The position numbers were made by a program, and so were the translations under genes. 51,423 nucleotides of DNA from a virus, in the IMG/VR virus record IMGVR_UViG_3300043539_001010, positions 1 to 51,423 of that record, one strand, 5' to 3'. Each line of letters begins with the position of its first letter. Position 1 is the first letter of the stretch. Positions 1 through 10,174 of this stretch are shown here, in pieces. The notes under the pieces were generated by a model. It was not told where the DNA came from and searched no databases. It was given only the letters and a program-made list of their open reading frames with translations.

Positions 1-820
1 AATAAGAGATTTCAGTTTGATATATAAACTGAACCATATCCCAATCAAGTGTGGTATCTGGTACAGTTGGTACTGAATGCGATGGTATCGTATGTTTCGC
101 TTTCAATAACTGGTTTTCATACACTGCCAGTTGGCCACTTACATAAGAGTACTGGTAACTATACATCAATGAACCAGTATCATACTTATTTCGAATGATA
201 AACCCTTCTTTTGGTGCATTTACATTAAATTTGTAAGTTTGACCACGGTATAGGTTAATCGTTGGGTTGTTTACCGGATTTCCAGAGGTAGCGTTGAATA
301 CAAATGAGTTACTATCTAAAGTAACATCATATTCGCTAACTATATTAGCATTTGCGCCATTAACTGGAACTGACAATGGTCCATTTGGTTCCCAATAATA
401 CTCTCTATAGTTAATGAACTTATCCCAAACAATTGGTGGATTCCAAGAATAATGTTCTTGTGATGTAATCAAATCATCACGTTCAACTGTATTACCAAAG
501 AACTTCAATTGATTTTTGAAATCAATGTAATCATAGAAGTTATCGATAGTTCCACTGTTATTGAAAATAACACCAGGCTCTAATTGATACCTACTACGCA
601 ACGAGTTGTCAGAATCCAAGTAAATGTCAGAGCCGACAAAGGTTTTCCCATATCGACGACCAACATAACCAACGGTCTTTTCCAATAGACCAGGCTGTAC
701 CAATGGGTCAACCACGGCTGACATGAATTTCTTATTTGCATCTGTTTGGAAAACCCCTGGCAATAACTCTTCAGTTTTTCTAATTGGCAGTTGGCTTTTT
801 GGGTATAATTGATCTGTCAT
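1..820 (-). CDS. Virion structural protein, partial (C-terminus beyond left edge)
   Basis: An open frame runs from an ATG at 818-820 leftwards to base 1 without a stop, giving about 273 residues of an incomplete protein. It begins MTDQLYPKSQLPIRK and continues LLPGVFQTDANKKF, with a stretch around YVGRRYGKTF. This N-terminal pattern resembles the large virion proteins that follow gp6 in T4-like phages of aquatic bacteria; that assignment is from memory of the family and is tentative. The ATG lies just downstream of the gp6 stop (825-827), so the two are probably co-transcribed and translationally coupled. A role in the baseplate periphery or fibre attachment is an inference from position. The rest of the protein lies outside the window, so domain content and length cannot be judged. 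Confidence 0.75.
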   Translation of the reverse strand, partial: MTDQLYPKSQLPIRKTEELLPGVFQTDANKKFMSAVVDPLVQPGLLEKTVGYVGRRYGKTFVGSDIYLDSDNSLRSRYQLEPGVIFNNSGTIDNFYDYIDFKNQLKFFGNTVERDDLITSQEHYSWNPPIVWDKFINYREYYWEPNGPLSVPVNGANANIVSEYDVTLDSNSFVFNATSGNPVNNPTINLYRGQTYKFNVNAPKEGFIIRNKYDTGSLMYSYQYSYVSGQLAVYENQLLKAKHTIPSHSVPTVPDTTLDWDMVQFIYQTEISY

Positions 821-824
821 AGTT

Positions 825-3800
825 CTAGTTCGTTGTTGTGGTAATTGCAGTCGATGCTGCTCTAACTTCGGTTGCTGAGATTGCTGTTACGATGTCAATA
901 TTATCAACGGTCGCACCACTGATTAAGATTTCATCATGTTTACTCTGAATCTCGAATAAACTACCGAATACTTGGTCTGTTTGTCTTGGTACAAGGACAA
1001 TATTACTAATATCTGGTGATACAGTGTTCAATACATAAGTAGTTAGCTCAGTTAAGAAGAAGCGATCGCCAAAATCCCAATACGCAATATTAAAGAAAGT
1101 ATTAATCGCGGTGATAATACGAACTTTAAGGTCATTATCGTTGATTGTTTTGCTTGGGTTCTTAACTACTTTGAACTGACCTTGTAATTTAGGATCAGCA
1201 GTTGCACCAAATAAGATTTTATACTTAACTGGGTGGTAGATAATCTCATCACTGATTGATTTGATTGCATTTAACTTAGAACCAAAATTGATTCTAAGCA
1301 TATCACTACTGGGTGGCGTTGGTTCAAGTGTAGTTCCACCAGCTAAGTAAGTTCTAAATGCTTCATCGTATGCACGAGTCATAATAGAAATGTCCATGAT
1401 GTTACTTACGCTTGGATCAATTCTTCTGCTTGAACTTGCATTGTGCAAGTATTGGAATTTCAATCCTGATCTACCAATATTAGCTTTATAGGTGCTTTCC
1501 ATTACTAAAGTTTTAGTAGTTTGATTAACTCGTTTTACATAATCTTCGGCTTCTGTGTAGAAGTAAATGAGTTGACCATCAGTATACAATGACAAATCAA
1601 TACCATTTTCAGTTTCTAATACAACAATCGGTTCGGCTTTAATATCAACCAACTCGAATACAATACTACCCGCACCATCCTGCACTTCTTTAAAGAATAG
1701 ATAATTACGAGTGGTATCTGGTCCGACAATAATATCAAATGCATCTGGGTTATCAATAACGCCATCACTGTCACTGTCACTAAATGCAAGTTTTACTTCA
1801 ACATTACTTTCGTAACCATCATCATATTGAACTACGTCACTAATTTCAAATGGAATATCAGACTTCAACTGACTTGTTAAGTTACTGGCTGTGTTAATAC
1901 CAAGAATCTTAATTGTATCTTTGATTACCTTACCAACTTGATCGTTGTATCGTTTTTCGTGTGAATCAAAATAGAATCGGTTTTGTGCAGTACTACCAAA
2001 TACATAATCCAATGCTCGTATTCTCACTGAATAACTATCCGCGTCTTTAACAAACGCAATTATCCATGAGGCATCGACATTTGTATTTGAACTATTACCA
2101 GAATTAGATTGACTAAAGTTATTTGTTAAATCAATATTTGATGCTGATACAATATGCCACGAGGCATCATCAACTGAATATCGCAATCCAAAATTTAAGT
2201 TTTCAAATGCTAGATTAACCATTTCCGTTTCTAATGCAACCGGTAGATCATTCACTAGTTTAGGAACAACTTGCGTTAATATAGAACCTTCTGGTATTAC
2301 ATCATTAAACGAGATAGTTCCCATTCCGTTGGCTAATACACCAACTCCACCATTGGATCCATCACCAACTACTCGGATGACTTTTGCCCAAATTCTATCA
2401 GTTTGTAATGGGTCATTGAGATCAAGGTCTACCATCAACCCATTTTTGAATGCCTTACCAGCGATTGCAGTGAACTTAACCATTGCACCATATGAAATAT
2501 AAGCAAAGTTTCCAGTTCCATACGACAAGCCAACACGTTTAATATCAGAACCTAATTGAAAATAACCAGTTGACAAATTGACATCTGCTGTTTTCAAAAC
2601 CCAATTTGTTGGTGTAGCTGTGTCAAATGTCTTTTTTGCGAACTTAGTAAGATAAAAGTTATAAACATCAGTACCAGCTAGTGCGGGTTCTACTGACTTT
2701 CTAATAAAGTTAATAATGTCGAGTTTATTGTTAAACTTGAATGATAATGCTCTTTCGGTTGCTTCTTTGTAAATAAAACCATCATCAGCAAATACGTTAA
2801 TTGAACTGTACTTACCACTAACATCGATGATTTCAAAGTTTCTTGAGATACCACTAGATGTTCTGTTAACTGCTTTGATTTTTAAAATGTCTTGTGAACT
2901 AGCAAGTGGAGCTAAGTTGTAATCTTCACCTGTTATCATACGGTTTTGTGTATAATAAGTAGCAGGTGCATTGGTACGAATACTATCCACGCTTTCAGTT
3001 GCAGATGCATTTGAAACCGTAGATTGCAATGCTAATCCGACAGTTACAGTATGTGCAGCACCAGCCGCATTAACATAAGGAACTGCTATGTTAATACCAG
3101 ACATTTCAGTTGGTGATACTGAATAAGTAAGTCCATTACTTACTCGATAGAACAATCTGAACTTTCCTTGTGGTAAGTTACCATAAACGCCATCAGCAAA
3201 TATCAAATCAACTGCATCGTTTTCTTTTGTTGTTACACTGAAAATGTTACGAACACTTCTTGATATGCTATTATACGCAATGTTATTACCAACTAGGTTG
3301 GCAACCTGAGCCCATTGATTAGTTTGTGCACCTGTTGAACTCAACCCGAATAACCAGATATCGTCATTGTTGATGTTAGCAGTATCAACTGCTACTTTTT
3401 CATTAGTTGTTGGCACGTCAATTGCAAAGTCAGCTAGTTCCAAACTACCTTGTTTGAACAGCAAGAAGAAACCAGAATCTGTACTGCTTGGTCCACTACC
3501 ATCATTACGGTAAACAAAACCAAGTTGATTACCAGCCAATGGCTGTTCTTCGTAAATGGATTCGCTGTTTTTGAATGAAGTACTGACAATTTCAAATGCC
3601 ATTGTACGACCGGCAACCGATTTGGTATAAGAATAAATGGGTACATCAGTTGTGATTGTATTAAACCGATATTGGTCTGTTGTTACGCCACCTATGGTTG
3701 CTGTACCTTGACTACGACCAAATTCAGTATTAGGAGTCATTGCTGAATTTAGCACTAGGATGAATTGCTCATACCAATTTGAATTGGTTGGGTCGTTCCA

Positions 3801-4229
3801 TGTGATAAGTTGCTGTGCTAAGTTTTTGCCATTACTATCTAATATTTCTTCAGATGTGGTAATAGAAGTGAATTTTAACAACCCACTAGCTGCATTATTT
3901 CTTTTTGGTTTATAACTCAGCATCTGTGCGATTCTGAGTACACTTGCTTTTCTTTCTGCTAGTTCTAAGAAGTTTTCACGACTAGCTAAATCGATTCTAA
4001 AAGATAATGACTGCCCGAGAAACGCCATGGCATCAATCAATGCCATATATTCAGATGATTCAATGTAATCATTGAAATCTTCCGGGTAGTTTTCTCGTAT
4101 ATAGGTAATGATTACCCTGCGTAGATTTTCAAAATCATAAGATTTGAAATCAGCATTCTTAAAGGTTTGGTATATTCTAGTCCAATCCTCGTTTAATATT
4201 AGATCGTTTTGGCGTGTGGTCGTAGTCAT
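825..4229 (-). CDS. gp6: Baseplate wedge protein gp6
   Basis: 1134-residue homologue of T4 gp6, the wedge protein that forms the continuous ring holding the baseplate together and rearranges on tail contraction. The N-terminal 130 residues carry the family pattern: a YDFENLR segment, YIRENYPEDFNDYI, a SSEYMALIDAMAFLGQ stretch, and RENFLELAERKASVL. T4 gp6 is about 660 residues, so this protein is much longer, with a large middle region (about residues 400-900) not present in T4 but common in distant relatives. The start at 4229 is supported by an AAGGAG ribosome binding site and, just upstream, an ATAAATATA late promoter at 4247-4256. It opens a late unit that continues into the partial structural gene at 1-820. 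Confidence 0.93.
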   Translation of the reverse strand: MTTTTRQNDLILNEDWTRIYQTFKNADFKSYDFENLRRVIITYIRENYPEDFNDYIESSEYMALIDAMAFLGQSLSFRIDLASRENFLELAERKASVLRIAQMLSYKPKRNNAASGLLKFTSITTSEEILDSNGKNLAQQLITWNDPTNSNWYEQFILVLNSAMTPNTEFGRSQGTATIGGVTTDQYRFNTITTDVPIYSYTKSVAGRTMAFEIVSTSFKNSESIYEEQPLAGNQLGFVYRNDGSGPSSTDSGFFLLFKQGSLELADFAIDVPTTNEKVAVDTANINNDDIWLFGLSSTGAQTNQWAQVANLVGNNIAYNSISRSVRNIFSVTTKENDAVDLIFADGVYGNLPQGKFRLFYRVSNGLTYSVSPTEMSGINIAVPYVNAAGAAHTVTVGLALQSTVSNASATESVDSIRTNAPATYYTQNRMITGEDYNLAPLASSQDILKIKAVNRTSSGISRNFEIIDVSGKYSSINVFADDGFIYKEATERALSFKFNNKLDIINFIRKSVEPALAGTDVYNFYLTKFAKKTFDTATPTNWVLKTADVNLSTGYFQLGSDIKRVGLSYGTGNFAYISYGAMVKFTAIAGKAFKNGLMVDLDLNDPLQTDRIWAKVIRVVGDGSNGGVGVLANGMGTISFNDVIPEGSILTQVVPKLVNDLPVALETEMVNLAFENLNFGLRYSVDDASWHIVSASNIDLTNNFSQSNSGNSSNTNVDASWIIAFVKDADSYSVRIRALDYVFGSTAQNRFYFDSHEKRYNDQVGKVIKDTIKILGINTASNLTSQLKSDIPFEISDVVQYDDGYESNVEVKLAFSDSDSDGVIDNPDAFDIIVGPDTTRNYLFFKEVQDGAGSIVFELVDIKAEPIVVLETENGIDLSLYTDGQLIYFYTEAEDYVKRVNQTTKTLVMESTYKANIGRSGLKFQYLHNASSSRRIDPSVSNIMDISIMTRAYDEAFRTYLAGGTTLEPTPPSSDMLRINFGSKLNAIKSISDEIIYHPVKYKILFGATADPKLQGQFKVVKNPSKTINDNDLKVRIITAINTFFNIAYWDFGDRFFLTELTTYVLNTVSPDISNIVLVPRQTDQVFGSLFEIQSKHDEILISGATVDNIDIVTAISATEVRAASTAITTTTN

Positions 4230-4246
4230 CAGTACTCCTTAATGAC

Positions 4247-4256
4247 TATATTTATC
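4247..4256 (-). promoter_or_regulatory. Late promoter for gp6
   Basis: The minus strand reads GGATAAATATAG about 20 bases before the gp6 ATG, with no -35-like hexamer. This matches the T4 gp55-type late promoter (TATAAATA). Confidence 0.7.
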
Positions 4257-4274
4257 CAACGGTTTGCCCAGTTT

Positions 4275-4715
4275 TTAAACGATCACTGCATTGTTTTTAT
4301 CAAAATTTAAAGTCATCTGCTCATTGACATTGAATGGCAAATAAGTTAAATTGACTGCGATCTGGATGCCCAGGTCAGTGGTTGTAACAGATACGCTGTT
4401 AACTTGCATTCTTGGATCATAATTAACAATAGCTTGTACGTCATCAGCGATCAGTTTCTTAGTTTGAGTCGTCAATGGTTCAAATAACATATCCCAAATA
4501 ATAGTTCCAAATGCTGGATTTTCTAACTTCTCACCTTTACGAATATAAAAGTGATTGATCAAATCTCGTTTAACCAAGTTGATATCATACGCTTGTGTAT
4601 TATTTGAGTCGTTTAAGGTTGAAAATCCTTTATACACGAACGCACCATTGTTTATATCACCCATAGATGCGGTATTAGTAGCAACCGTTGTTTGATTATA
4701 GAGTTTACTCGCCAC
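4275..4715 (-). CDS. gp25: Baseplate wedge protein gp25
   Basis: 146-residue homologue of T4 gp25, the small lysozyme-fold (GPW/gp25 family) wedge protein that nucleates sheath attachment. Recognisable features are DLINHFYIRKGEKLENPAFG and LFEPLTTQTKKLIADDV, where gp25 proteins carry their conserved turn and helix. The longer open frame starts at 4757, but the start chosen is GTG at 4713-4715: it is preceded by AGGAAGGG at good spacing and gives the normal family length. It overlaps the end of the gp5-like gene by 11 bases, which suggests translational coupling. About 18 bases separate its stop from the late promoter of gp6. Confidence 0.93.
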   Translation of the reverse strand: MASKLYNQTTVATNTASMGDINNGAFVYKGFSTLNDSNNTQAYDINLVKRDLINHFYIRKGEKLENPAFGTIIWDMLFEPLTTQTKKLIADDVQAIVNYDPRMQVNSVSVTTTDLGIQIAVNLTYLPFNVNEQMTLNFDKNNAVIV

Positions 4716-6210
4716 GTTTTTTCCCTTCCTTTGATATATCTGTTTTATCTGGTACAACCTTTGTTGGATCTAAATTCTCGTGCATAGACCAAGGCTCGTG
4801 CATTGGGATTCTTCTTAGTATGCTTTGTAATGGTTTCTTAGCCTGATATCTATCAGTTTTCCAAGCATTACCTGAACTAGTCAATGGATTGTCATGAACT
4901 TTCATTGCTGCAACCGGTGTTGCTTCAATTCCATTATGATGTATCTGGTTGGCAGTGACTATATGATTACCACCATTTGCTATTTCGAAATTGGCCGATG
5001 TGGTTATTTGTCCATTTGCACCAATCAAAAGTGTTGTATTACCAGCACTTTCCATATGGATTCCACCTAAACCAGAATCTGCACCAGCACTTAAGTTGAA
5101 ATTTCTTCCAGCTTCCATGTTAATATCGCGGTCTGCCCGAATATTCAAATCATTTTCAGTATGAATCGAGATAGAATCCCGTGAATAAATGTCAATTTTA
5201 CCGTTACTGGTAAGTTCAATCCAAGCAGTTCCTCTGGCATTACCGATGTAAATCAAGTCTTCCGAGTTGTGCATCAAGATTTGATGACCTGTTCTTGTTC
5301 GTACTCTAAAATGCTCATTATATGGGATATTAGAATCACCTTTACCACCGCTAGCAACAACGTCTACATACTTCATTGGTCCAGTTGATGCTGGTCCTTC
5401 TCTTCGTTTACCATCATGCCCATCATCCATGATAAACTGTGTACCACCTAATCTACTTACTGGAACTGCAGATGGTGATTGGCTTTGATTAGACCCAATC
5501 TTTGCTTTTTTAGCACCTTTGCGTCTATCGAGTGGTCCTGGGGTTGAGATTCCAAACACCATACTAGGAGCTTCTCTGCGGCTAGAACTGTCAGTCACGC
5601 CTCTGATATCATCTTCAACTAATCCTTGTTCCAAGTAACAGGCAGCCATTGGGTGTAATGCCTTTTTTATGTTTTCTGGGTCAGCGATTCGTTCTTTAGT
5701 ATTGGCTCGTCTATTGACTTCGCCAACGGGTAATGGACTTTTAGTATCAAACGAACCGGAGTCTGATTTGTCCATGTCAACCATCGATGACCCAGCAATA
5801 CCAGGAACCATATGATTAGCAAATCTCGCTGGTACTGAGGCGAACCAATAACCTTTTGACGCATCGCCATCAACAAAAATAACTAGAACCGTAACACCAA
5901 TATCAGGTGGAACAAACCACATCCCATAACTTTTCTGAGTATCGTTGAATGAATCTATTGTAGACGATTTATCAGCAGTGTTTTGACCCATATGTTCATG
6001 TGTTGTGTACCCAAAGAACGGAGATGCGTACTTTACGTTATATGATTGTTTTTCATTACCCATCTCATTTCCCTGAGATTTAAGCAATGTAACTTCTAAG
6101 CAACCCATATAAGTTGGATCTATGTTATTGATAATCCTTGCTTCATAAACACCAGAACCTAACTTGGCTCCTCCTTGCGTATGATCTGCTGGTCTTGAAA
6201 TATTTGCCAT
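4705..6210 (-). CDS. gp5: Baseplate central spike protein gp5 (no lysozyme domain)
   Basis: 501-residue spike protein. Residues about 15-125 form the OB-fold found in gp5/VgrG proteins, including GSGVYEARIINNIDP, YGMWFVPPDIGVTVLVIF and DGDASKGYWFASV. Residues about 290-430 carry the beta-helix region with short repeating strands (IYSRDSISIHTENDLNIRA, DINMEAGRNFNL). The central lysozyme domain of T4 gp5, with its EGxxLxxY-type active site, is not visible; the linker (about 150-290) is charged and low in complexity. Loss of this domain is normal in distant T4-like phages, and here the tape measure carries a peptidoglycan hydrolase instead. An AAGGA site precedes the ATG at 6208-6210, nine bases after the upstream gene's stop. 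Confidence 0.88.
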   Translation of the reverse strand: MANISRPADHTQGGAKLGSGVYEARIINNIDPTYMGCLEVTLLKSQGNEMGNEKQSYNVKYASPFFGYTTHEHMGQNTADKSSTIDSFNDTQKSYGMWFVPPDIGVTVLVIFVDGDASKGYWFASVPARFANHMVPGIAGSSMVDMDKSDSGSFDTKSPLPVGEVNRRANTKERIADPENIKKALHPMAACYLEQGLVEDDIRGVTDSSSRREAPSMVFGISTPGPLDRRKGAKKAKIGSNQSQSPSAVPVSRLGGTQFIMDDGHDGKRREGPASTGPMKYVDVVASGGKGDSNIPYNEHFRVRTRTGHQILMHNSEDLIYIGNARGTAWIELTSNGKIDIYSRDSISIHTENDLNIRADRDINMEAGRNFNLSAGADSGLGGIHMESAGNTTLLIGANGQITTSANFEIANGGNHIVTANQIHHNGIEATPVAAMKVHDNPLTSSGNAWKTDRYQAKKPLQSILRRIPMHEPWSMHENLDPTKVVPDKTDISKEGKKRGE

Positions 6211-6218
6211 CGTAGTCC

Positions 6219-8741
6219 TTAAGTTTTAGTACCGTTATCAACATTATATGACGTTGTGGTATGCTGTGGTAAAACACTTCCCATACTCAACGGATCGTTA
6301 CTTCCTGGTTGTGAATTTAACATTTTAGTAACTCTCGCCTTGTCTTCTGGTTTATATCGATCAATAATATTGTACGATTGCCCAGTTGAGGTTGTTTGTT
6401 CCGTTGGTGTTGGAGTGGTTTCTGGTGGAATAGCCAAATTCATTTGTTCGTTCAATGAAGACGGTAATGGTTGATCCCCACCCAAATTAACCATTGCGTT
6501 ATTCGTCGTATCATTACCAGTTTTAGGTGCATCAACTGATAGTTTTGGTTGTCTCAAGCATGTCAACTTTTGTTTAAAAACGTTGCTAGAAAATATACTT
6601 TCACATCTTGTTACTCGGTAGATTCCACTAAAATCGTTTTCTTTCATCGCAACATCATCACTAGCAAATAGATACAAACCACGTGAGTCACCGCCATTGT
6701 ATGTTGTATTAACATCAATTGGCGATCTAAATCGTAGATAAACATATACCTGTGCATCCTGATAGTTCATGGTGCCATCTTTAGTTTTTAATGTCGAATC
6801 AGTTGATTCTTCAACATAATAGTTTCCAATCCCGTGATCACTTAACCAATATGGATCTCCTAATATCTCCAAATTCAACTTAACCATGTCAGCCGTACCA
6901 GAGTCAATAAATGCTTGATGGTAGGCTTTTGCAATTTGCATCTCAGTTGTTTCTATACCGGAACCACCTGCTTGTATACCAGAATCAACTGCATCTGGGT
7001 TTTTCAATAGCGGTGCATGAAGGTCTGTTAAATTTTCAGGTTTAGAACCAACTTGAAGATTGGTTTGTTTCATCGGCGTGTTGACGATACCACCTTGATC
7101 TGGATTTGCTTTTGTTCCTTTACCAGTGTTTTGCTCGGTTGATGGATTCATCGGTTTGAAAAACAGATTATTAACCTCAATATCGAATTTGAGAATATCA
7201 GTATTCTTACCGGTATACATGTATTCGTAGCCTTTACAAATATTCAGTTTAATGTGTTGCTCTGCTGTTAGATTGGCAGCTGGGTTTGAAAACATAGCTT
7301 GGTCTACTGAATACGGTACAACCCTAAATGTTATTTTTTTAGCAAAGTCATTTGTTACAATATCATACTCAAGCAATTCTACCTGAACATCTATCATAAA
7401 GTATTTGACCATACCATTGGTCTTTTTACCTTCTTCTATCGCATTTCGTATGTAAGACGAACTAAGAACAGTTTGTGATATTACATCAGTTACTGACATA
7501 CCCCCTGGAAATTGAAAAGCTCGTGTGGTTTTATCCCAGGTTACTTTCTTCTTGTCTATGATTGCAGTCTTTTCATCAAATGCTACCCCTGCTCTCGCCA
7601 TTGGCACGATACCGCCACTACCTTCATTGAAATCGAATGTCGATAACCCAATATCATTCATCAACGTAGTACCACTAGCCGCATCTGTATTACCACCAAC
7701 TGTCGTAGATTGAGATGATTGGTATGGATTAAACGTGGCTTTACTCGCAGTATCGCCTTTTTTCAGTTGCGATTCTGGGTCTTTCATCGAGGTGTGATCA
7801 GCCGATTTTGGTGGGAACTGTATATCAAATATGTTCTTTATCTTACGTTGCCCATTTTTAACAGCACTTGCCTCTAGCTCATTTAGATAATTTACTAAAC
7901 TACCTTCACCTGTTTTCAATAATTCCGCCACCGATGATTCTTTTGCAGCAACTAACTTTACATCCGTATACAACGTATTATAAAGTCCACTAAATCCAAT
8001 ATGATTATAAGGAACTGCAGTAACTTTATATGTACTACCAGCTTCGTTTGCCTTGAACTTAACTGTAGTCAATCGAATTGGAAAATACTTACTTTTTATA
8101 AGACTCAATTCGGTACCATCGTCACCATATCCCTGAAAATCAATCCTCATCAAAAACGGTGCTTCTCCGTAGCTAGAATACCCTGCTTTCACTGCAGCAT
8201 TCTGCATACTTTCTAATAAAATACCCAACGAATACGGTTCATAAACATCAAACGTAAAATTAGCAGCCGGTGAAACACCGTTCTGCGGTCCAGAAGATAT
8301 TACATTATTGATGATAAAGTTATCCACAAAATACTCTGGAGTTCCGTGATAAGTATGCACTCTTCCAGCGTCATATCTACCAGCCGATGCAAACACAATC
8401 AATCCTTTACCAGCTGGCATCTTTTCCAAATCACCGGGGTTATTCCGATAGGATGCTGGGTCATTGTGCTGTTCTTTAGTTAAACACGCAAATGTGAACA
8501 AATGATTAATTGTTGCAAAGTTTTCAAGTATATTTGGAAATACATTAGGTAATTCAGTTGCTTTTGATGTAGCCTTATGGTCTTGAGTTTTCGTTGATTC
8601 AAATTCTGGAGTAATTCTATTGGCAATACCCTGCGTGATATTAGCAGGTACTGGGATTGTACCAGTACCAACCCTAGTCATTTGGGTCATTGTTATAGTA
8701 GAACCAGGTTCTTGTAACGGAATTGTGATAGCTTCTGCCAT
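6219..8741 (-). CDS. Baseplate hub / tail-associated protein, gp27-like
   Basis: 840-residue virion protein between gp53 and gp5. Recognisable segments are YEPYSLGILLESMQNAA, FLMRIDFQGYGDDG, KYFPIRLTTVKFK and YKVTAVPYNHIGF (about residues 160-260), then FRVVPYSVDQAMF near 470 and GIYRVTRCESIFSSNVFKQ near 715. This pattern occurs in large hub-region proteins of distant T4-like phages, which are thought to take the place of T4 gp27 under the gp5 spike; the functional assignment is inferred from position and resemblance. The N-terminal 60 and C-terminal 110 residues are Thr/Pro/Asn-rich and probably disordered. The ATG at 8739-8741 lies one base from the gp53 stop, so translation is likely coupled. 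The ribosome binding site (AGG) is weak. Confidence 0.7.
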   Translation of the reverse strand: MAEAITIPLQEPGSTITMTQMTRVGTGTIPVPANITQGIANRITPEFESTKTQDHKATSKATELPNVFPNILENFATINHLFTFACLTKEQHNDPASYRNNPGDLEKMPAGKGLIVFASAGRYDAGRVHTYHGTPEYFVDNFIINNVISSGPQNGVSPAANFTFDVYEPYSLGILLESMQNAAVKAGYSSYGEAPFLMRIDFQGYGDDGTELSLIKSKYFPIRLTTVKFKANEAGSTYKVTAVPYNHIGFSGLYNTLYTDVKLVAAKESSVAELLKTGEGSLVNYLNELEASAVKNGQRKIKNIFDIQFPPKSADHTSMKDPESQLKKGDTASKATFNPYQSSQSTTVGGNTDAASGTTLMNDIGLSTFDFNEGSGGIVPMARAGVAFDEKTAIIDKKKVTWDKTTRAFQFPGGMSVTDVISQTVLSSSYIRNAIEEGKKTNGMVKYFMIDVQVELLEYDIVTNDFAKKITFRVVPYSVDQAMFSNPAANLTAEQHIKLNICKGYEYMYTGKNTDILKFDIEVNNLFFKPMNPSTEQNTGKGTKANPDQGGIVNTPMKQTNLQVGSKPENLTDLHAPLLKNPDAVDSGIQAGGSGIETTEMQIAKAYHQAFIDSGTADMVKLNLEILGDPYWLSDHGIGNYYVEESTDSTLKTKDGTMNYQDAQVYVYLRFRSPIDVNTTYNGGDSRGLYLFASDDVAMKENDFSGIYRVTRCESIFSSNVFKQKLTCLRQPKLSVDAPKTGNDTTNNAMVNLGGDQPLPSSLNEQMNLAIPPETTPTPTEQTTSTGQSYNIIDRYKPEDKARVTKMLNSQPGSNDPLSMGSVLPQHTTTSYNVDNGTKT

Positions 8742-8742
8742 G

Positions 8743-9042
8743 TTATAAACCTAAGTATTTCATTAAATTGCTTTTCTTTGGTAGATATATCGAAACACCT
8801 GTTTCGAAATCATAAATTGGATCTTTGATTGTACTCAGGTTTCTCTGAACAAACACCCACCATAGTTTTGGTGTGCCATACAAATCGTATGCTAATAAGT
8901 CCGGTCGATGCCGATATTGCTGCTCAATAGAATAAACATGGTCGTCTGCTTCTGCAGGAACCGGTCTCATAACCATTAAATCTAGGTATAAGTTATTTTG
9001 TGGAGTTGCATACCAAGGCGATAAGTTTGAATATGTTGCCAT
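8743..9042 (-). CDS. gp53: Baseplate wedge protein gp53
   Basis: 99-residue homologue of T4 gp53, the small wedge component that binds gp6/gp25 and clamps neighbouring wedges together. The diagnostic stretch is YRHRPDLLAYDLYGTPKLWWVF (residues about 43-64, the LysM-like part) followed by an IYDFETGVSIYLP turn. It is shorter than T4 gp53 (about 196 residues), as in most distant relatives. Its ATG overlaps the last base of the upstream gp48/54 stop, and its own stop lies one base from the next start, so the three genes are tightly coupled. Confidence 0.88.
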   Translation of the reverse strand: MATYSNLSPWYATPQNNLYLDLMVMRPVPAEADDHVYSIEQQYRHRPDLLAYDLYGTPKLWWVFVQRNLSTIKDPIYDFETGVSIYLPKKSNLMKYLGL

Positions 9043-10091
9043 TATAAGAATCCTACTCCATTTGTTGTTAAATTACCTTTTGCGTAATCAGTTAGACTGA
9101 ATTGACGAATCGTTGTTCTGTTATATATTGGACTAACCGTAACAGTCACGGTGCTAATAATTGGAACCCAAGTAGGTGCTCCACCGCTCTCAGAATTACA
9201 ACGAATGTAATTTACCGAATCTTTTAGTTCTACACTAAATGATTTGATGACAACAGGGACTCGATTGAATACCCCTGGTCCATACCCAGATAACCAACAT
9301 ACCACAGGTGGGTTACCGGCATGTGCACCTTGTCCAAAAAACATCTTGGTAGCTGTTTTAAAGAAAGTCGTGGCGGCTAACCAATATTGTGCATCTGTTT
9401 CTGTTTCACAGGTGAACTCACCTGAAATTTGAATATCTTCCACTTGGCTATTTTTATATGCTTGTATTGCATAATTGCTATGTGTTATATCAGGATTTGA
9501 ATAATTTGCTTTTGAGGCTACTGTTATATTCGGTAGATATGGCCAAACAACCCCTCCAGTATTTTCCAGATGTTTACTGAATAAAGGAGAATTAAACTGT
9601 TCCCACGGTGCATCGATTCGTACACGCCAATCGTTCTCTGTTCCGGGTGATACAAGAACAGTCGCTCGTTGCTCCGCAAACAATTCTGCACCAGATGGTA
9701 AATTGGAACTTCGCTTCATACTTAGTAGATCATTCAAGTTACCAGCCGCTTTCGATAACTGACTAGCAAATCCAGAAATATCACCAGTTGCTAAACTGGT
9801 TACAGCAGATAACGCAGTGGAAACTCCACCACCGATCGCACCAACCGTGTTTGTAAGAATATTACCGACGCCACCCAATGCCTCATTAGCTAGGTTACCA
9901 ACACCAGGAATGATCCCACCAGTACCACCAGATGCCATTGAATCCAAATTAGCCATTTCACTAGCATTAGTGACAGTGTTGGTAGTATTAGAAAACGTTG
10001 GCGTAATAGCACTGTTCATCGCTGCCTGTGATGCAGACGGCGGTGCTTGTGATGCAGCTAAATCTGCGAATGAAATTGATGGTAATGCCAT
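9042..10091 (-). CDS. Baseplate tail tube initiator (gp48/gp54 family)
   Basis: 349-residue protein. The N-terminal 120 residues are Ala/Gly/Ser/Thr-rich. The C-terminal two thirds contain DWRVRIDAPWEQF, a YANSN-like segment and IYNRTTIRQFSLTDYAKG, typical of the gp48/gp54 tube-cap and tube-initiator family on which the tail tube polymerises. Which of the two T4 proteins it matches cannot be decided by eye; only one such gene is visible here. It is the first gene of the minus-strand baseplate unit. AGGAGAA precedes the ATG and an ATAAATA late promoter lies at 10114-10123. Confidence 0.78.
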   Translation of the reverse strand: MALPSISFADLAASQAPPSASQAAMNSAITPTFSNTTNTVTNASEMANLDSMASGGTGGIIPGVGNLANEALGGVGNILTNTVGAIGGGVSTALSAVTSLATGDISGFASQLSKAAGNLNDLLSMKRSSNLPSGAELFAEQRATVLVSPGTENDWRVRIDAPWEQFNSPLFSKHLENTGGVVWPYLPNITVASKANYSNPDITHSNYAIQAYKNSQVEDIQISGEFTCETETDAQYWLAATTFFKTATKMFFGQGAHAGNPPVVCWLSGYGPGVFNRVPVVIKSFSVELKDSVNYIRCNSESGGAPTWVPIISTVTVTVSPIYNRTTIRQFSLTDYAKGNLTTNGVGFL

Positions 10092-10113
10092 GATAAATAT
10101 TCTCCTAGTAGTA

Positions 10114-10123
10114 CTATTTATTC
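10114..10123 (-). promoter_or_regulatory. Late promoter of the baseplate unit
   Basis: The minus strand reads GGAATAAATAG about 23 bases upstream of the first baseplate gene. It has a TAAATA core and no -35 element. Confidence 0.7.
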
Positions 10124-10134
10124 CATAAAAAGTA

Positions 10135-10143
10135 TGTTATAAT
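10135..10143 (+). promoter_or_regulatory. Extended -10 promoter for gp55
   Basis: TGTTATAAT (TGn plus a perfect TATAAT) lies 32 bases before the gp55 ATG. No good -35 hexamer is seen, as is usual for extended -10 promoters. It is divergent from the late promoter at 10114-10123. Confidence 0.6.
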
Positions 10144-10174
10144 AGGTCTTATCGTATTCAATTGGAGAGAGTTA